DNA from: Microbacterium sp. UFMG61
GTDB taxonomy: Bacteria > Actinomycetota > Actinomycetes > Actinomycetales > Microbacteriaceae
Length of the DNA stretch: 64,000 nt
Assembly (NCBI RefSeq): GCF_015354505.1
Contig: NZ_JACAFP010000003.1
Location: 150,165-214,164 of the forward strand
Direction: 5' to 3'
A program made the translations under genes and the position numbers. A model generated the notes under the pieces. That model saw only the letters and a program-made list of their open reading frames with translations. It was not told the DNA's origin and made no database searches. Below are positions 52,171 through 59,468 of the stretch, piece after piece; the stretch's first letter is position 1, and the number at the start of each line of letters is the position of its first letter.

Positions 52171-52287
52171 GGGGCGAGCTTATCTGCACGGCAGAACACC
52201 GGCGCCTGGGCTGATCGCCCGCACTTTTTGAACCGGCCCGGGAGCCGTCAGCCCCCGGGCTGCCGCGATCTGTGATTGGGTCACACC

Positions 52288-52593
52288 ATGACATCCCACC
52301 GTTCCGCGCGCATCGACTACACAAGCCAGTGCACCGTGATCATCACCTACAGCGACGGCAGCCGTTCGGACCGTCTGGTTTACGAGCGGCCGCAGCCACA
52401 GATCCCAGCCGGGCCGCTCAGCACGTTCGATCGCATTCGCCTCTCTCAGTTCCCAACCGACGACGAGCTGACGATCGAAGCGAAGAGAATCTTCGCTGAT
52501 ATGAAGCTCAACAACCGCATCGGAAAAACGGCATCGCTGGACTCAGTGTTCATTGCCAGAACCGCTGTGGCGGCTAGGGAGATGGGCCTGTAG
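52288..52593 (+). CDS. Hypothetical small cytoplasmic protein
   Basis: A 101-residue soluble protein I do not recognise. It has a beta-hairpin-like start (ARIDYTSQCTVIITYSDGSRSDRLVYERP) and a helical end (DELTIEAKRIFADMKLNNRIG, FIARTAVAAREMGL). The start is uncertain: ATG 52288 has no clear ribosome site. It lies between a divergent small membrane-protein gene and the next hypothetical membrane protein in the same direction. Confidence 0.5.
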   Translation: MTSHRSARIDYTSQCTVIITYSDGSRSDRLVYERPQPQIPAGPLSTFDRIRLSQFPTDDELTIEAKRIFADMKLNNRIGKTASLDSVFIARTAVAAREMGL

Positions 52594-52648
52594 TCGATGT
52601 GCTAACCACGCTCGCTGCAGATCGGATCGCCGTCACTATGGTGGTGGT

Positions 52649-53293
52649 GTGAGTACTGACGAGTCCGAGATCAAGGCGATGCAACGATCCCTGTATGGCA
52701 GGGGCGGAGTTGTCACGAAAGAGCAGCTAGACAAACTTGCCTCTCTCGAAGGAAAGCCCACCCCTCGTGTCAACGACGACTTGTCGGAGGAGACCCCGTC
52801 AGCTGAGGGCACGACCGAAACCCCTCGGGCGGTCGATTCTTCAACTGTTCCAGACCGTAGGTCGGCAGATGCCGCGCAGTCGCCCCTGGCGTCTACACAG
52901 AACACGAGCCGTAGGAGTAAGTGGGTGGTGGCGGCCGTCGGCGCTGGCATGCTCAGCGTCGGTCTGGGAGTGGGGCTCGGGGTTGGTATCGTCGCGACGA
53001 AAGCTCCCCTCGCGCATGCGGTGCCCCCATCTGCGGCCATGTTCGACACGGAGAGCGTCGTCTACTTCGGGGAGGTAGAGCAGTCTCGGGTGTGGGCGGC
53101 ACGCGATCACGAGGGGAACCGCTGTGTGATCGCCGCGGTCGCCTCGGGTGAGGGGGGAAGCGTGGCATGCGAGGCGGATAGTTCGACCGTAGTTCTTTCC
53201 GTTCCAGACGAGGAGACCAACACGACTGTGCGCTACGTGATGTCGTTCACGAGCGATAGTCAATTGCCGTCGCTGGCTGCTTTTCGAGCCTGA
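52649..53293 (+). CDS. Hypothetical single-pass membrane protein
   Basis: A 214-residue protein with a hydrophilic, Ser/Thr/Glu-rich cytoplasmic part (about 95 residues), one helix with a glycine ladder (VVAAVGAGMLSVGLGVGLGVGIVAT) and an extracytoplasmic domain of about 90 residues (SVVYFGEVEQSRVWAARDHEGNRCVIAAVASGEGGSVACEAD, YVMSF). A Cys pair could form a disulfide outside. The start SLYGRGGVVTKEQLDKLASLE region recalls actinobacterial membrane proteins with a short oligomerisation helix, but no family was identified. GTG 52649 is the probable start. Confidence 0.55.
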   Translation: MSTDESEIKAMQRSLYGRGGVVTKEQLDKLASLEGKPTPRVNDDLSEETPSAEGTTETPRAVDSSTVPDRRSADAAQSPLASTQNTSRRSKWVVAAVGAGMLSVGLGVGLGVGIVATKAPLAHAVPPSAAMFDTESVVYFGEVEQSRVWAARDHEGNRCVIAAVASGEGGSVACEADSSTVVLSVPDEETNTTVRYVMSFTSDSQLPSLAAFRA

Positions 53294-53305
53294 CTGGACA
53301 CACAG

Positions 53306-53339
53306 AGCGGGTGCACCGGCTGTTGCCGATGCACCCGCT
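53306..53339. terminator. Bidirectional terminator hairpin
   Basis: AGCGGGTGCA and TGCACCCGCT form a 10-bp stem; after one mismatch CGGC/GCCG add four pairs around a TGTT loop. It separates two convergent genes. Confidence 0.75.
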
Positions 53340-53355
53340 GTGCACGATTACTTCA

Positions 53356-53919
53356 TTACGAGCGTGTGATCTTTCCGACCGTAACTGCTGACGAGAACAC
53401 GGTCGTGTTGCCAGGGGTTGCGAAGTAAGCCTGAGTCAGGTTCGTGCCGTACCACGCAGTCGTGGTGTACGCGCCGGCCGAGATCTTGAAGGCCGCGCCC
53501 CACGTCCCGTTGTACACACCCGTGCCGCGGAAGCAATAGATCGCCTGTCGACCACCGCCGGCCTGAACGTAAAGTTTGGCCGGGTTATCCAGGCACTTCA
53601 TGTCGATAGCGCGCGCGGCCACGGGAGCCTCCTCGGAGGGACGGGCCGCGATCTCAACTCCGGACTCGACGTCGAAAAGGATCTCCAGTGGAGCACCGGT
53701 CGCTGCCCCCTCAGCAATGAGCTCCTGGACCTCCTCAGGGGTCTGCGTCTCAGCAAGCGCGAACAGCTCCTCCCGCTGCTGAACATCTTCCTGAGACAGT
53801 CCGGGGATCTGCTCAACCTCGATCCCACTGTCGTCTGTGGATGCCGATGCGGGCGCGGCGACAAGGGCGCCTGCAAGCACGATGGCTGCAGCCGCCGACA
53901 GAACGTGACGAATCTTCAT
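53356..53919 (-). CDS. Secreted protein of unknown function
   Basis: A 187-residue exported protein. The signal peptide is classical (MKIRHVLSAAAAIVLAGALV, then APASA and cleavage before STDD). The first 70 mature residues are acidic and helical (VQQREELFALAETQTPEEVQELIAEG), possibly a propeptide, and the C-terminal 85 residues look like a compact beta domain with two Cys (DMKCLDNPAKLYVQAGGGRQAIYCFRGTGVYN, GTNLTQAYFATPGNTTVFS), which could be a small bacteriocin-like or enzyme-inhibitor module. GGAGGAAG precedes ATG 53919. It lies next to repeat R4. Confidence 0.65.
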   Translation of the reverse strand: MKIRHVLSAAAAIVLAGALVAAPASASTDDSGIEVEQIPGLSQEDVQQREELFALAETQTPEEVQELIAEGAATGAPLEILFDVESGVEIAARPSEEAPVAARAIDMKCLDNPAKLYVQAGGGRQAIYCFRGTGVYNGTWGAAFKISAGAYTTTAWYGTNLTQAYFATPGNTTVFSSAVTVGKITRS

Positions 53920-54045
53920 ACTTCCTCCGGTCGTTCGTCGTCTCCGAGAAGCGGAGACTGATTGCTCGTTCAACCTATGAGAGAGAGGTCGGCTCTGTAT
54001 GTCCCCCAAACGGGCGACACTTCCTCCTTGTGTCACGCGTCGGTC

Positions 54046-54145
54046 GCCGAAAACGATCGTTTGTGGCTCGATCAAGCTAATCGCGTTCGAGCCCCTACCG
54101 ATATCGCTCTCCGCAACGTGCTTTCGGCGGACGATTTCGGTGCCC
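54046..54145 (+). repeat. Interspersed structured repeat, copy R4
   Basis: Offset 0: GCCGAAAACGATCGTTTGTG then GCTCGATC; offset 60: GCTCTCCGCAA; offset 88: ATTTCGGTGCC. An internal 7-bp stem GGCTCGA/TCGAGCC replaces the one seen in R3, so the middle varies in sequence while keeping pairing. It precedes the phosphotransferase gene. Confidence 0.75.
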
Positions 54146-54205
54146 TTTCCGGGGATTATCGACGACTGTCGCAAGCTCGCGGGGTCGTCGAGTTAAGCTG
54201 GCGCG

Positions 54206-55090
54206 ATGGCTGCTGCTTCCGAAGAGATCACCGCTCTATTGGTTCGAACCCTCGTGTCGGAGCAATTCCCTCAGTGGTCGGAGCTGCCGATCCGCCCGGT
54301 GGAAGTTCAGGGGTGGGACAACCGCACCTTCCGGCTGGGCGATCGAATGAGTGTCCGCCTCCCGAGCTCTGACGGCTACGTCCCCGGCCTGGTCAGGGAG
54401 CAGCAAACTCTCGCGATCCTCGGCGCGAGCTTTCGTGTCGCAGTCCCCCGCGTGGTGGCGACCGGAGCCCCCTCGGCGGAGTTCAAGCGACCTTGGTCCG
54501 TTCGCGAGTGGATTGAGGGGCACACTCTGGAGGCAGTCGAACCACCCGAGCGAGAGACAGCCATCAGTACTTTGGGCGACGCACTTAGGGAGCTGCAGGG
54601 ATGCGGCACAGCCGGAGGCCCATGGGCGGGAAGGGCCTCTGCTTACCGAGGCTGTCACATCAGTGCGGTTGCCGAGGACGTTCAGGCCCTGCTCCCACTC
54701 CTGGACAGCCGCCACGCTGAGGGATGTCGCGCACTCTGGGATGCCGCCGTACGCACAGTGTGGACCAGGCCGCCGGTGTGGGTGCATGGCGATGTCGCTC
54801 CAGGCAACATGTTGTTCGATAGCGGCGGCCAATTGGCCGCGCTCATCGACTTCGGGCAGGCGTGCGTTGGTGATCCGGCTTCCGACCTGGGCTTCGCATG
54901 GTTGAGTTGCAGCCTTCGCGAACGTGATCGACTGCGGGAACGGCTGGAGCTGCCAGAGGATGCCTGGTTGCGAGGAGCTGCGTGGGCGCTGTGGAAGGCC
55001 CTCATCAGTTCTCCCCATGACGTGCTTGCGAAGTACGGGCGCCAGCGTGATGCCGTGCTGAGCGACGTGGCCTTACTGACGATGGGATAG
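54206..55090 (+). CDS. Phosphotransferase family protein (aminoglycoside phosphotransferase-like)
   Basis: A 294-residue kinase of the APH fold. The nucleotide region begins VEVQGWDNRTFRLGDRMSVRLPS, with the hinge segment WSVREWIEGHTLE; the catalytic loop is VHGDVAPGNMLF (Asp and Asn in place) and the metal-binding DFG block is LIDFGQACVGDPASDLG. Such enzymes phosphorylate antibiotics (aminoglycosides, macrolides) or metabolites such as homoserine or fructosamine; this one is closest in pattern to the aminoglycoside phosphotransferase domain group, without a specific resistance match. It is exactly enclosed by repeats R4 and R5. Confidence 0.82.
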   Translation: MAAASEEITALLVRTLVSEQFPQWSELPIRPVEVQGWDNRTFRLGDRMSVRLPSSDGYVPGLVREQQTLAILGASFRVAVPRVVATGAPSAEFKRPWSVREWIEGHTLEAVEPPERETAISTLGDALRELQGCGTAGGPWAGRASAYRGCHISAVAEDVQALLPLLDSRHAEGCRALWDAAVRTVWTRPPVWVHGDVAPGNMLFDSGGQLAALIDFGQACVGDPASDLGFAWLSCSLRERDRLRERLELPEDAWLRGAAWALWKALISSPHDVLAKYGRQRDAVLSDVALLTMG

Positions 55091-55111
55091 GACGACTCTC
55101 GTTCCCGGCAC

Positions 55112-55240
55112 GCCGAAAACGATCGTTTACGGCCGGGTTCCCGTGGTGGTGGGTGGGAGGCGCGACACGCCGAGAGTCGACCCGCCGTAACCCCCCGCCG
55201 AAACCGTAGGGAACCAAAACGGGTGGTGTATGGGTTTCGG
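55112..55240 (+). repeat. Interspersed structured repeat, copy R5 (longer, diverged)
   Basis: The left end is as in the others (GCCGAAAACGATCGTTTACG), but the middle is about 34 bp longer; CCGCCGTAA and GTTTCGGCG near 55182 and 55234 correspond to the right-hand blocks. It lies 21 bp after the phosphotransferase stop codon. In the rest of the gap to 55516 I see an inverted repeat and a promoter, but no gene. Confidence 0.55.
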
Positions 55241-55392
55241 CGCGCGCTCCGTCAACCAACATCCCGCCCGTATCCGGATCGAAAGTTTGCCTTCGACCGT
55301 CGTCGCGCATGAGTCCGCCTGACGATCTGACTTCCCCCGCGATCCCAGCTGGCTTCATCACCGGTGCGAATTGACCCGACCCCAGCGCTCTG

Positions 55393-55460
55393 CTTCAGAT
55401 CGGACTCAGTCCGGGTCAGCCTCGTGTGGTCCGATGTAAAGCGTCTAGTCCGATCTGAAG
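55393..55460. repeat. 14-bp inverted repeat near the right edge of the accessory region
   Basis: CTTCAGATCGGACT (55393-55406) and its exact reverse complement (55447-55460) enclose 40 bp. The left arm continues into the palindrome CGGACT-C-AGTCCG (55401-55413), and GGTCCGAT occurs again at 55429. It may be the footprint of a mobile element end or an operator cluster. Confidence 0.6.
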
Positions 55461-55479
55461 ACGCAACTCACGGAACCCC

Positions 55480-55523
55480 TTGACATCCGCTCCACTCAGG
55501 CATAACGTACAACCAAATGGTTG
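55480..55523 (+). promoter_or_regulatory. Leaderless promoter and ArsR operator
   Basis: TTGACA (55480) and TAACGT (55503) are 17 bp apart, a near-consensus promoter that would start transcription at or next to the ATG at 55517. The dyad CAACCA-AA-TGGTTG (55510-55523) covers that start codon and matches the operator type of SRPBCC-linked ArsR repressors. Confidence 0.7.
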
Positions 55524-55948
55524 CACAAAGAGAACTGAGCGAAGCGGAGGTCGACCGTGTGTTCCACGCATTGGCGACGTCGACCCGGCGCGACATCCTG
55601 CGCCGGACGATCGAGCGGGAGCAGTCCGTCTCGACCCTCGCCTCCGAATACGAGATGTCGTTCGCCGCGGTGCAGAAGCATGTCGCCGTGCTCGAAGCGG
55701 CTGATCTCATCGTCAAGCGCGCCGAGGGACGCGAGCGGCTCGTCCGCGCGAACCCCGAGATGATCGCCCGCGCCAGGGCGCTCCTCGCCCGATACGAAGA
55801 GCTGTGGCGGTCGCGCATCGCCCGACTCGACGACCTGCTGGCCGGCCCTTCGACAAGCTCAGGGACCCAGAGCGTGGGCTCAGGGACCCAGGGGGCACCC
55901 GACACCAGCGACACCGCAGAAGATCCACGAAACGAAGAAGGAGTCTGA
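55517..55948 (+). CDS. ArsR family transcriptional repressor
   Basis: A 143-residue winged-helix protein: VDRVFHALATSTRRDILRRTIE, then SVSTLASEYEMSFAAVQKHVAVLEAADLIVKRAEGRERLVRANP. No metal-binding Cys are present, so it belongs to the non-metal subgroup that is usually paired with an SRPBCC gene, as here (start 2 bp after its stop codon). There is no ribosome site, and the promoter position implies a leaderless mRNA; the operator overlaps the start, so the protein should repress itself. The C-terminal 30 residues (GPSTSSGTQSVGSGTQG) come from an inserted intergenic-type repeat. Confidence 0.87.
   Translation: MVAQRELSEAEVDRVFHALATSTRRDILRRTIEREQSVSTLASEYEMSFAAVQKHVAVLEAADLIVKRAEGRERLVRANPEMIARARALLARYEELWRSRIARLDDLLAGPSTSSGTQSVGSGTQGAPDTSDTAEDPRNEEGV
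55844..55890. repeat. Dispersed CTTCGACAAGCTCAGGGACC repeat inside arsR
   Basis: The core CTTCGACAAGCTCAGGGACC, with a second partial copy (GGGCTCAGGGACCCA, 55876-55890), forms the end of the arsR reading frame. This core is familiar as an abundant intergenic repeat in Microbacterium-type genomes. Here it is translated as a low-complexity Ser/Gly/Thr tail. Confidence 0.6.
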
Positions 55949-55950
55949 CA

Positions 55951-56928
55951 ATGCCTGTCACCGACGTCGTCACCGATGCCGAGAACCTCACGATGACCGT
56001 GGTCGCCGACCTGGCGGCACCGATCGAGCGCGTGTGGGACGCATACACCGATCCCCGTCAGCTCGAGCGCTTCTGGGGTCCTCCCGGATGGCCTGCGACC
56101 TTCACCGCGTGGGACCACACCGTGGGCGGCAAAGCCAACTACACGATGAACGGACCTCGCGGCGAGAAGGCCTCGGGAACGTGGGAGTTCCTGCGCATCG
56201 ACTCCCCGCACAGCTTCGAGGTGCTCGACGCCTTCGCCGACGAAGATGGCACGCCCGACGCGAACCTGCCCTCGATGCGCATGGTCTTCACGTTCGAGTC
56301 GACCGCCGAGGGCACGCGCATGGTCAACACGAGCCACTTCGCGACCGCCGAAGCGCTCGAGCAGGTCGTGGCGATGGGCGCGGTCGAGGGCACCACGCTC
56401 GCGATGAGTCAGCTCGACGCCGTGCTGCAAGACCTCCGCGACTACGCCCAGGGCAAGGGCACCCGGGTCGAGCTGCTCGACGACGTGCACGTGCGCATCA
56501 CTCGCCTCGTCGAGGGACCGCGTGACCTGGTCTGGAAGGCGCACAACGACCCCGAGCTCATGAAGAAGTGGCTGCTCGGACCCGACGGGTGGGAGATGAC
56601 CGAGTGCGTCGTCGCGACCGAGGTCGGCCAGACGTATCGCAACTCGTGGGCGCCCGTGGGCAACACCGAGGGCCAGCCGTTCGGCTTCGAGGGGGAGGCG
56701 CTGCTGATCGATGCTCCGCGGCGCTCGGTGCAGACCGAGCGGATGATCGGGATGCCGGTCGAAACGCTGAACGACCTCAACCTCTATGAGGAGGACGGCG
56801 CGACGCTGATCACGCTCTACATCGAGTACCCCGACAAGGAGACGCGCGACATGATCCTCGCCACCGGCATGGCCGACGGCATGGAGACCTCGTACGCACG
56901 CCTCGAGCGGGAACTGCTCACGGTCTGA
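55951..56928 (+). CDS. SRPBCC (AHSA1) protein with two fused domains
   Basis: A 325-residue protein with two Bet v1-like AHSA1 domains in a row: the first from VVADLAAPIERVWDAYTDPRQLERFWGPPGWP to the helix ALEQVVAMGAVEGTTLAMSQLDAVL, the second from VHVRITRLVEGPRDLVWKAHNDPELMKKWLLGPDGWEM to ILATGMADGMETSYARLE. Single-domain members are common; they hold hydrophobic ligands in a deep pocket, but their role is mostly unknown. AAGAAGGAG precedes the ATG. It is controlled by the ArsR protein encoded just upstream and ends at a strong hairpin. Confidence 0.87.
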   Translation: MPVTDVVTDAENLTMTVVADLAAPIERVWDAYTDPRQLERFWGPPGWPATFTAWDHTVGGKANYTMNGPRGEKASGTWEFLRIDSPHSFEVLDAFADEDGTPDANLPSMRMVFTFESTAEGTRMVNTSHFATAEALEQVVAMGAVEGTTLAMSQLDAVLQDLRDYAQGKGTRVELLDDVHVRITRLVEGPRDLVWKAHNDPELMKKWLLGPDGWEMTECVVATEVGQTYRNSWAPVGNTEGQPFGFEGEALLIDAPRRSVQTERMIGMPVETLNDLNLYEEDGATLITLYIEYPDKETRDMILATGMADGMETSYARLERELLTV

Positions 56929-56932
56929 CGTT

Positions 56933-57012
56933 CACGATTCAGCATGAGGAGGCGGTTCTCTCGAGAATCGCCTCCTCTTCTGTGCTCTCGCCCACGCTCA
57001 TGCTGAATCGTG
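56933..57012. terminator. Nested inverted repeats between convergent genes
   Basis: An inner hairpin of 15 bp (GAGGAGGCGGTTCTC / GAGAATCGCCTCCTC, 56946-56977, one G-U) is followed by TTCTGTGCTCT and serves as a terminator. Outside it, the perfect 16-bp arms CACGATTCAGCATGAG (56933-56948) and CTCATGCTGAATCGTG (56997-57012) pair as well, so the region can fold in two alternative ways. The DoxX gene ends 21 bp to the right. Confidence 0.75.
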
Positions 57013-57032
57013 CACGAGCAGCGGCTACGAGG

Positions 57033-57449
57033 TCAGAGCGCGGCCTTGCGATCGGCGCGGCGTGCGCTGCGCGTCGACCAGATCGCCAGCGCGATGAGCA
57101 CCGGCTGGAAGAACAACCGCACGAAACGCTTCATATCGGTGTCGAGACCGAAGGCATCGCGGTGTTCGACCCACTGGGCGATGTTGCCCGGGAACACCGC
57201 GACGAAGAACAGCGCGGTGAGGATGCCCACCAGGCCTCGCCGCTTGCGGGCGACCAGCAGGGCGGCGCCGAGGCCCACCTCGACGACACCCGACGCCAGC
57301 ACGGTCACATCAGGATCGAGCGGCACCCAGTCGGGCACCTGCGCCTGGAACTCCTCGCGCGCGAACGTCAGATGCGAGACGCCGGCGAAGACGAGGAAGG
57401 AGCCGAGGAAGACCCGACCGATGGTGCGTGCGACATTCTTCTTCGACAT
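57033..57449 (-). CDS. DoxX-like membrane protein
   Basis: A 138-residue four-helix membrane protein: IGRVFLGSFLVFAGVSHLTF, VTVLASGVVEVGLGAALLVA, LVGILTALFFVAVFPGNIAQW and FVRLFFQPVLIALAIWSTR. The pattern with a His in helix 1 and GNIAQW is the DoxX-like subgroup common in actinobacteria. Some DoxX proteins take part in thiosulfate oxidation or redox protection, but this subgroup is untested. It ends with a basic tail (RSARRADRK). Confidence 0.8.
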   Translation of the reverse strand: MSKKNVARTIGRVFLGSFLVFAGVSHLTFAREEFQAQVPDWVPLDPDVTVLASGVVEVGLGAALLVARKRRGLVGILTALFFVAVFPGNIAQWVEHRDAFGLDTDMKRFVRLFFQPVLIALAIWSTRSARRADRKAAL

Positions 57450-57495
57450 GGTGCGAGTGTACGCGGGGGACCTGTCGAGGCAGCCCGGCGGTCGG

Positions 57496-58242
57496 TCAGA
57501 TCAGGCGGCGGAGTGCCTCTTCGATCGAGATGCCCTGCGCCTCGGCGCTGTCGCGCAGGCGCGCGTGCTCATCGCTCGAGAGCGCCAGGCTCACGACGAT
57601 CGGATCGTCGATGGGGGCGTCGAGGCCGTCGAGCAGGTCGGATGCCTCGGCCCAGAGCGGTTCGGCGACCGCCGTCGCGGAGGGCGACGCGGCAGCCGCG
57701 GGAGTGCGAGCCGACCTGGATGCCGGCGCGGCCGCAGCGATCGGTGCGGATGCGGCGACTGCTGCCCCGGCATCCGTCGCCATCGTGAAGCCGGGGCCTC
57801 GGCGCGGCTCCTGCTTCGCCTGGTAGGCCTTGGCCGCGGCGTTCGCTCGCTCGTCGGCAGCCTCGTTGAGAGGGTGACCGGCATGCCCCTTGACCCACGA
57901 GAACTCGACGTCGCGCCCGCGGATCGCCTCGTCGATGCCTTCGAGAAGGTCGCGGTTGAGCACGGGGCCGCCGTCGGACTTGCGCCAGCCCTTGCGCTTC
58001 CATCCCGGCATCCACTTGGTCACCGAATCGATCACGTAGCGGCTGTCGCACTCGATCATGAGCTTCTCGGAGACGCCCGCCGTCGCCTGCAGCAGCTCGA
58101 GCACCGCCCGCAGCTCGCCCTGGTTGTTCGTGCCGTGCGGGGAACCGCCGGCGGCCCAGTTGGCGTCGTCGATGTACCAGGCCCAGCCGTTGGGGCCGGG
58201 ATTGCCCAGGGCGGAGCCGTCTGCGGCGGCGGTGATCGTCAT
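57496..58242 (-). CDS. rnhA: Ribonuclease HI with a C-terminal ribbon-helix-helix-like extension
   Basis: A 248-residue enzyme that cuts RNA in RNA-DNA hybrids. The RNase H domain (1-140) has all catalytic acids, Asp8 (AADGSALGNPGP), Glu43 (NNQGELRAV), Asp66 (IECDSRYV) and Asp130 (NEAADERAN), and the flexible His120 (WVKGHAGHP). A linker rich in Ala/Pro/Ser (155-205) leads to a C-terminal segment (VSLALSSDEHARLRDSAEAQGISIEEALRRLI) with the strand-helix-helix pattern of CopG/Arc proteins. RNase HI is normally about 150 residues. The extension may add nucleic-acid binding or dimerisation. Confidence 0.88.
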   Translation of the reverse strand: MTITAAADGSALGNPGPNGWAWYIDDANWAAGGSPHGTNNQGELRAVLELLQATAGVSEKLMIECDSRYVIDSVTKWMPGWKRKGWRKSDGGPVLNRDLLEGIDEAIRGRDVEFSWVKGHAGHPLNEAADERANAAAKAYQAKQEPRRGPGFTMATDAGAAVAASAPIAAAAPASRSARTPAAAASPSATAVAEPLWAEASDLLDGLDAPIDDPIVVSLALSSDEHARLRDSAEAQGISIEEALRRLI

Positions 58243-58323
58243 CCCTCAACCGTAGCCGCGGCGGCCGACATGGCCCGCCTAGGCGACTTCGCGTCTGCCG
58301 CGCTGCCGACATAGTGTGGGCGG

Positions 58324-59376
58324 ATGCCTACCGACTTCGCATGGGATTCCTGGGTCGGCACCGCGGCGGCGCTCGCCACCGCGCTCGTCGTCGCCGCCGG
58401 CGCTCTCGCGCTGCTCGCTCTGGTCGCAGCCCTCGTCAGCCGCAGGGTGCCGTGGGTCCGCGACCTCGCCAGACGGGTGCGCAACGCCATGATCGCGACG
58501 ACGGCGGTGGTCGCGATCTGGATCGCCGTCGCGACCACCGAGCCCGCGACGCAGACGTGGTGGCCGGCGGTCTCGAGGCTCTTCCTGATCGCGACGATCC
58601 TGACGGGGTCATGGTTGCTGGCCGCGGCGGTCTCGTTCGGTTTCGAGCGCCTGATCTCTCGCGAAGAGACCCTTCTCGTCGGGCCGGAGGCGCGGCGTCG
58701 ACGCACCCAGCTGCTCGTCATCCATCGTCTGGTGCTCGTCACGATCGCCGTGCTCGCGCTGGGGACGGTGCTGTTCACCTTCCCCGAGATGCGCGCCGTG
58801 GGAACGAGTCTGCTCGCCTCGGCCGGCATCGTGAGCATCATCGCCGGCCTCGCGGCCCAGTCGATCCTCGGCAACCTGATCGCCGGAGTGCAGGTCGCGT
58901 TCACCGATGCGATCCGAGTGGGCGACGTGGTCGTCGTCGAGGGCGAGTGGGGGCGGATCGGTGAGATCAACCTGTCATATGTGGTCGTCTACATCTGGGA
59001 CGAGCGACGGCTGGTGGTGCCGTGCAACTACTTCACGACGAACCCCATCGAGACGTGGACGCGGCGTTCCGACAAGATCCTCGGCACGGTCTACCTCGAC
59101 CTCGACTGGCGTGTTCCGATGACCGAGCTTCGCGCGGAGTTCCAGCGCATCATCGAGGCGTCACCGGCATGGGACGGACGTTCGTCGAGCGCGGTGGTCA
59201 CCGACACCCAGGGCGGCTTCGTCACCGTGCGGCTCGTGATGTCGTCGAAGGACTCCGACGACCAGTGGACGCTGCGCTGCGAGGTGCGCGAGAAGCTCAT
59301 GGAGTGGCTGCAGCGCGAGCATCCCGAGGCCCTTCCCCGCACCCGTGTCGACCTCGCCGCGGCGCGCGCGGACTGA
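58324..59376 (+). CDS. Small-conductance mechanosensitive channel (MscS) family protein
   Basis: A 350-residue channel. Four N-terminal helices (up to about 165) precede the pore helix TSLLASAGIVSIIAGLAAQSILGNLIAGVQVAFTDAIRVGD, whose Gly/Ala pattern is the MscS pore, then the beta domain (VVVVEGEWGRIGEINLSYVVVYIWDERRLVVPCNYFTTNPIETWTR) and a C-terminal alpha/beta cytoplasmic vestibule. It opens when membrane tension rises on osmotic downshock, releasing solutes. It is a single gene ending at a long hairpin. Confidence 0.9.
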   Translation: MPTDFAWDSWVGTAAALATALVVAAGALALLALVAALVSRRVPWVRDLARRVRNAMIATTAVVAIWIAVATTEPATQTWWPAVSRLFLIATILTGSWLLAAAVSFGFERLISREETLLVGPEARRRRTQLLVIHRLVLVTIAVLALGTVLFTFPEMRAVGTSLLASAGIVSIIAGLAAQSILGNLIAGVQVAFTDAIRVGDVVVVEGEWGRIGEINLSYVVVYIWDERRLVVPCNYFTTNPIETWTRRSDKILGTVYLDLDWRVPMTELRAEFQRIIEASPAWDGRSSSAVVTDTQGGFVTVRLVMSSKDSDDQWTLRCEVREKLMEWLQREHPEALPRTRVDLAAARAD

Positions 59377-59401
59377 CCGTCCTGACGACCCTCCCCCTTC
59401 G

Positions 59402-59460
59402 TTCGAATCGCTTACTTTGCAGTTTTCCGTGGCGCAGAACTGCAAAGTGAGCGATTCGAA
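59402..59460. terminator. 23-bp inverted repeat, probable bidirectional terminator
   Basis: Arms 59402-59424 and 59438-59460 pair over 23 bp with one G-U pair around a 13-nt loop. They lie between the convergent MscS gene and a small gene. The arms contain ACTTTGCAGTT, less GC-rich than the surroundings, and the total length exceeds what a terminator needs. Confidence 0.7.
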
Positions 59461-59468
59461 ATCAGGTG

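Noticed and set aside
52236..52260. GCCCGGG/CCCGGGC hairpin as a terminator
   Set aside because: It lies between two divergent genes, so it does not follow a transcript end; its role is unclear.
46931..55240. Calling the region a true integron
   Set aside because: No integrase gene is in the window, repeat ends do not match RYYYAAC/GTTRRRY, genes lie on both strands, and R3-R4 enclose several genes. Kept as a cassette-like hypothesis only.
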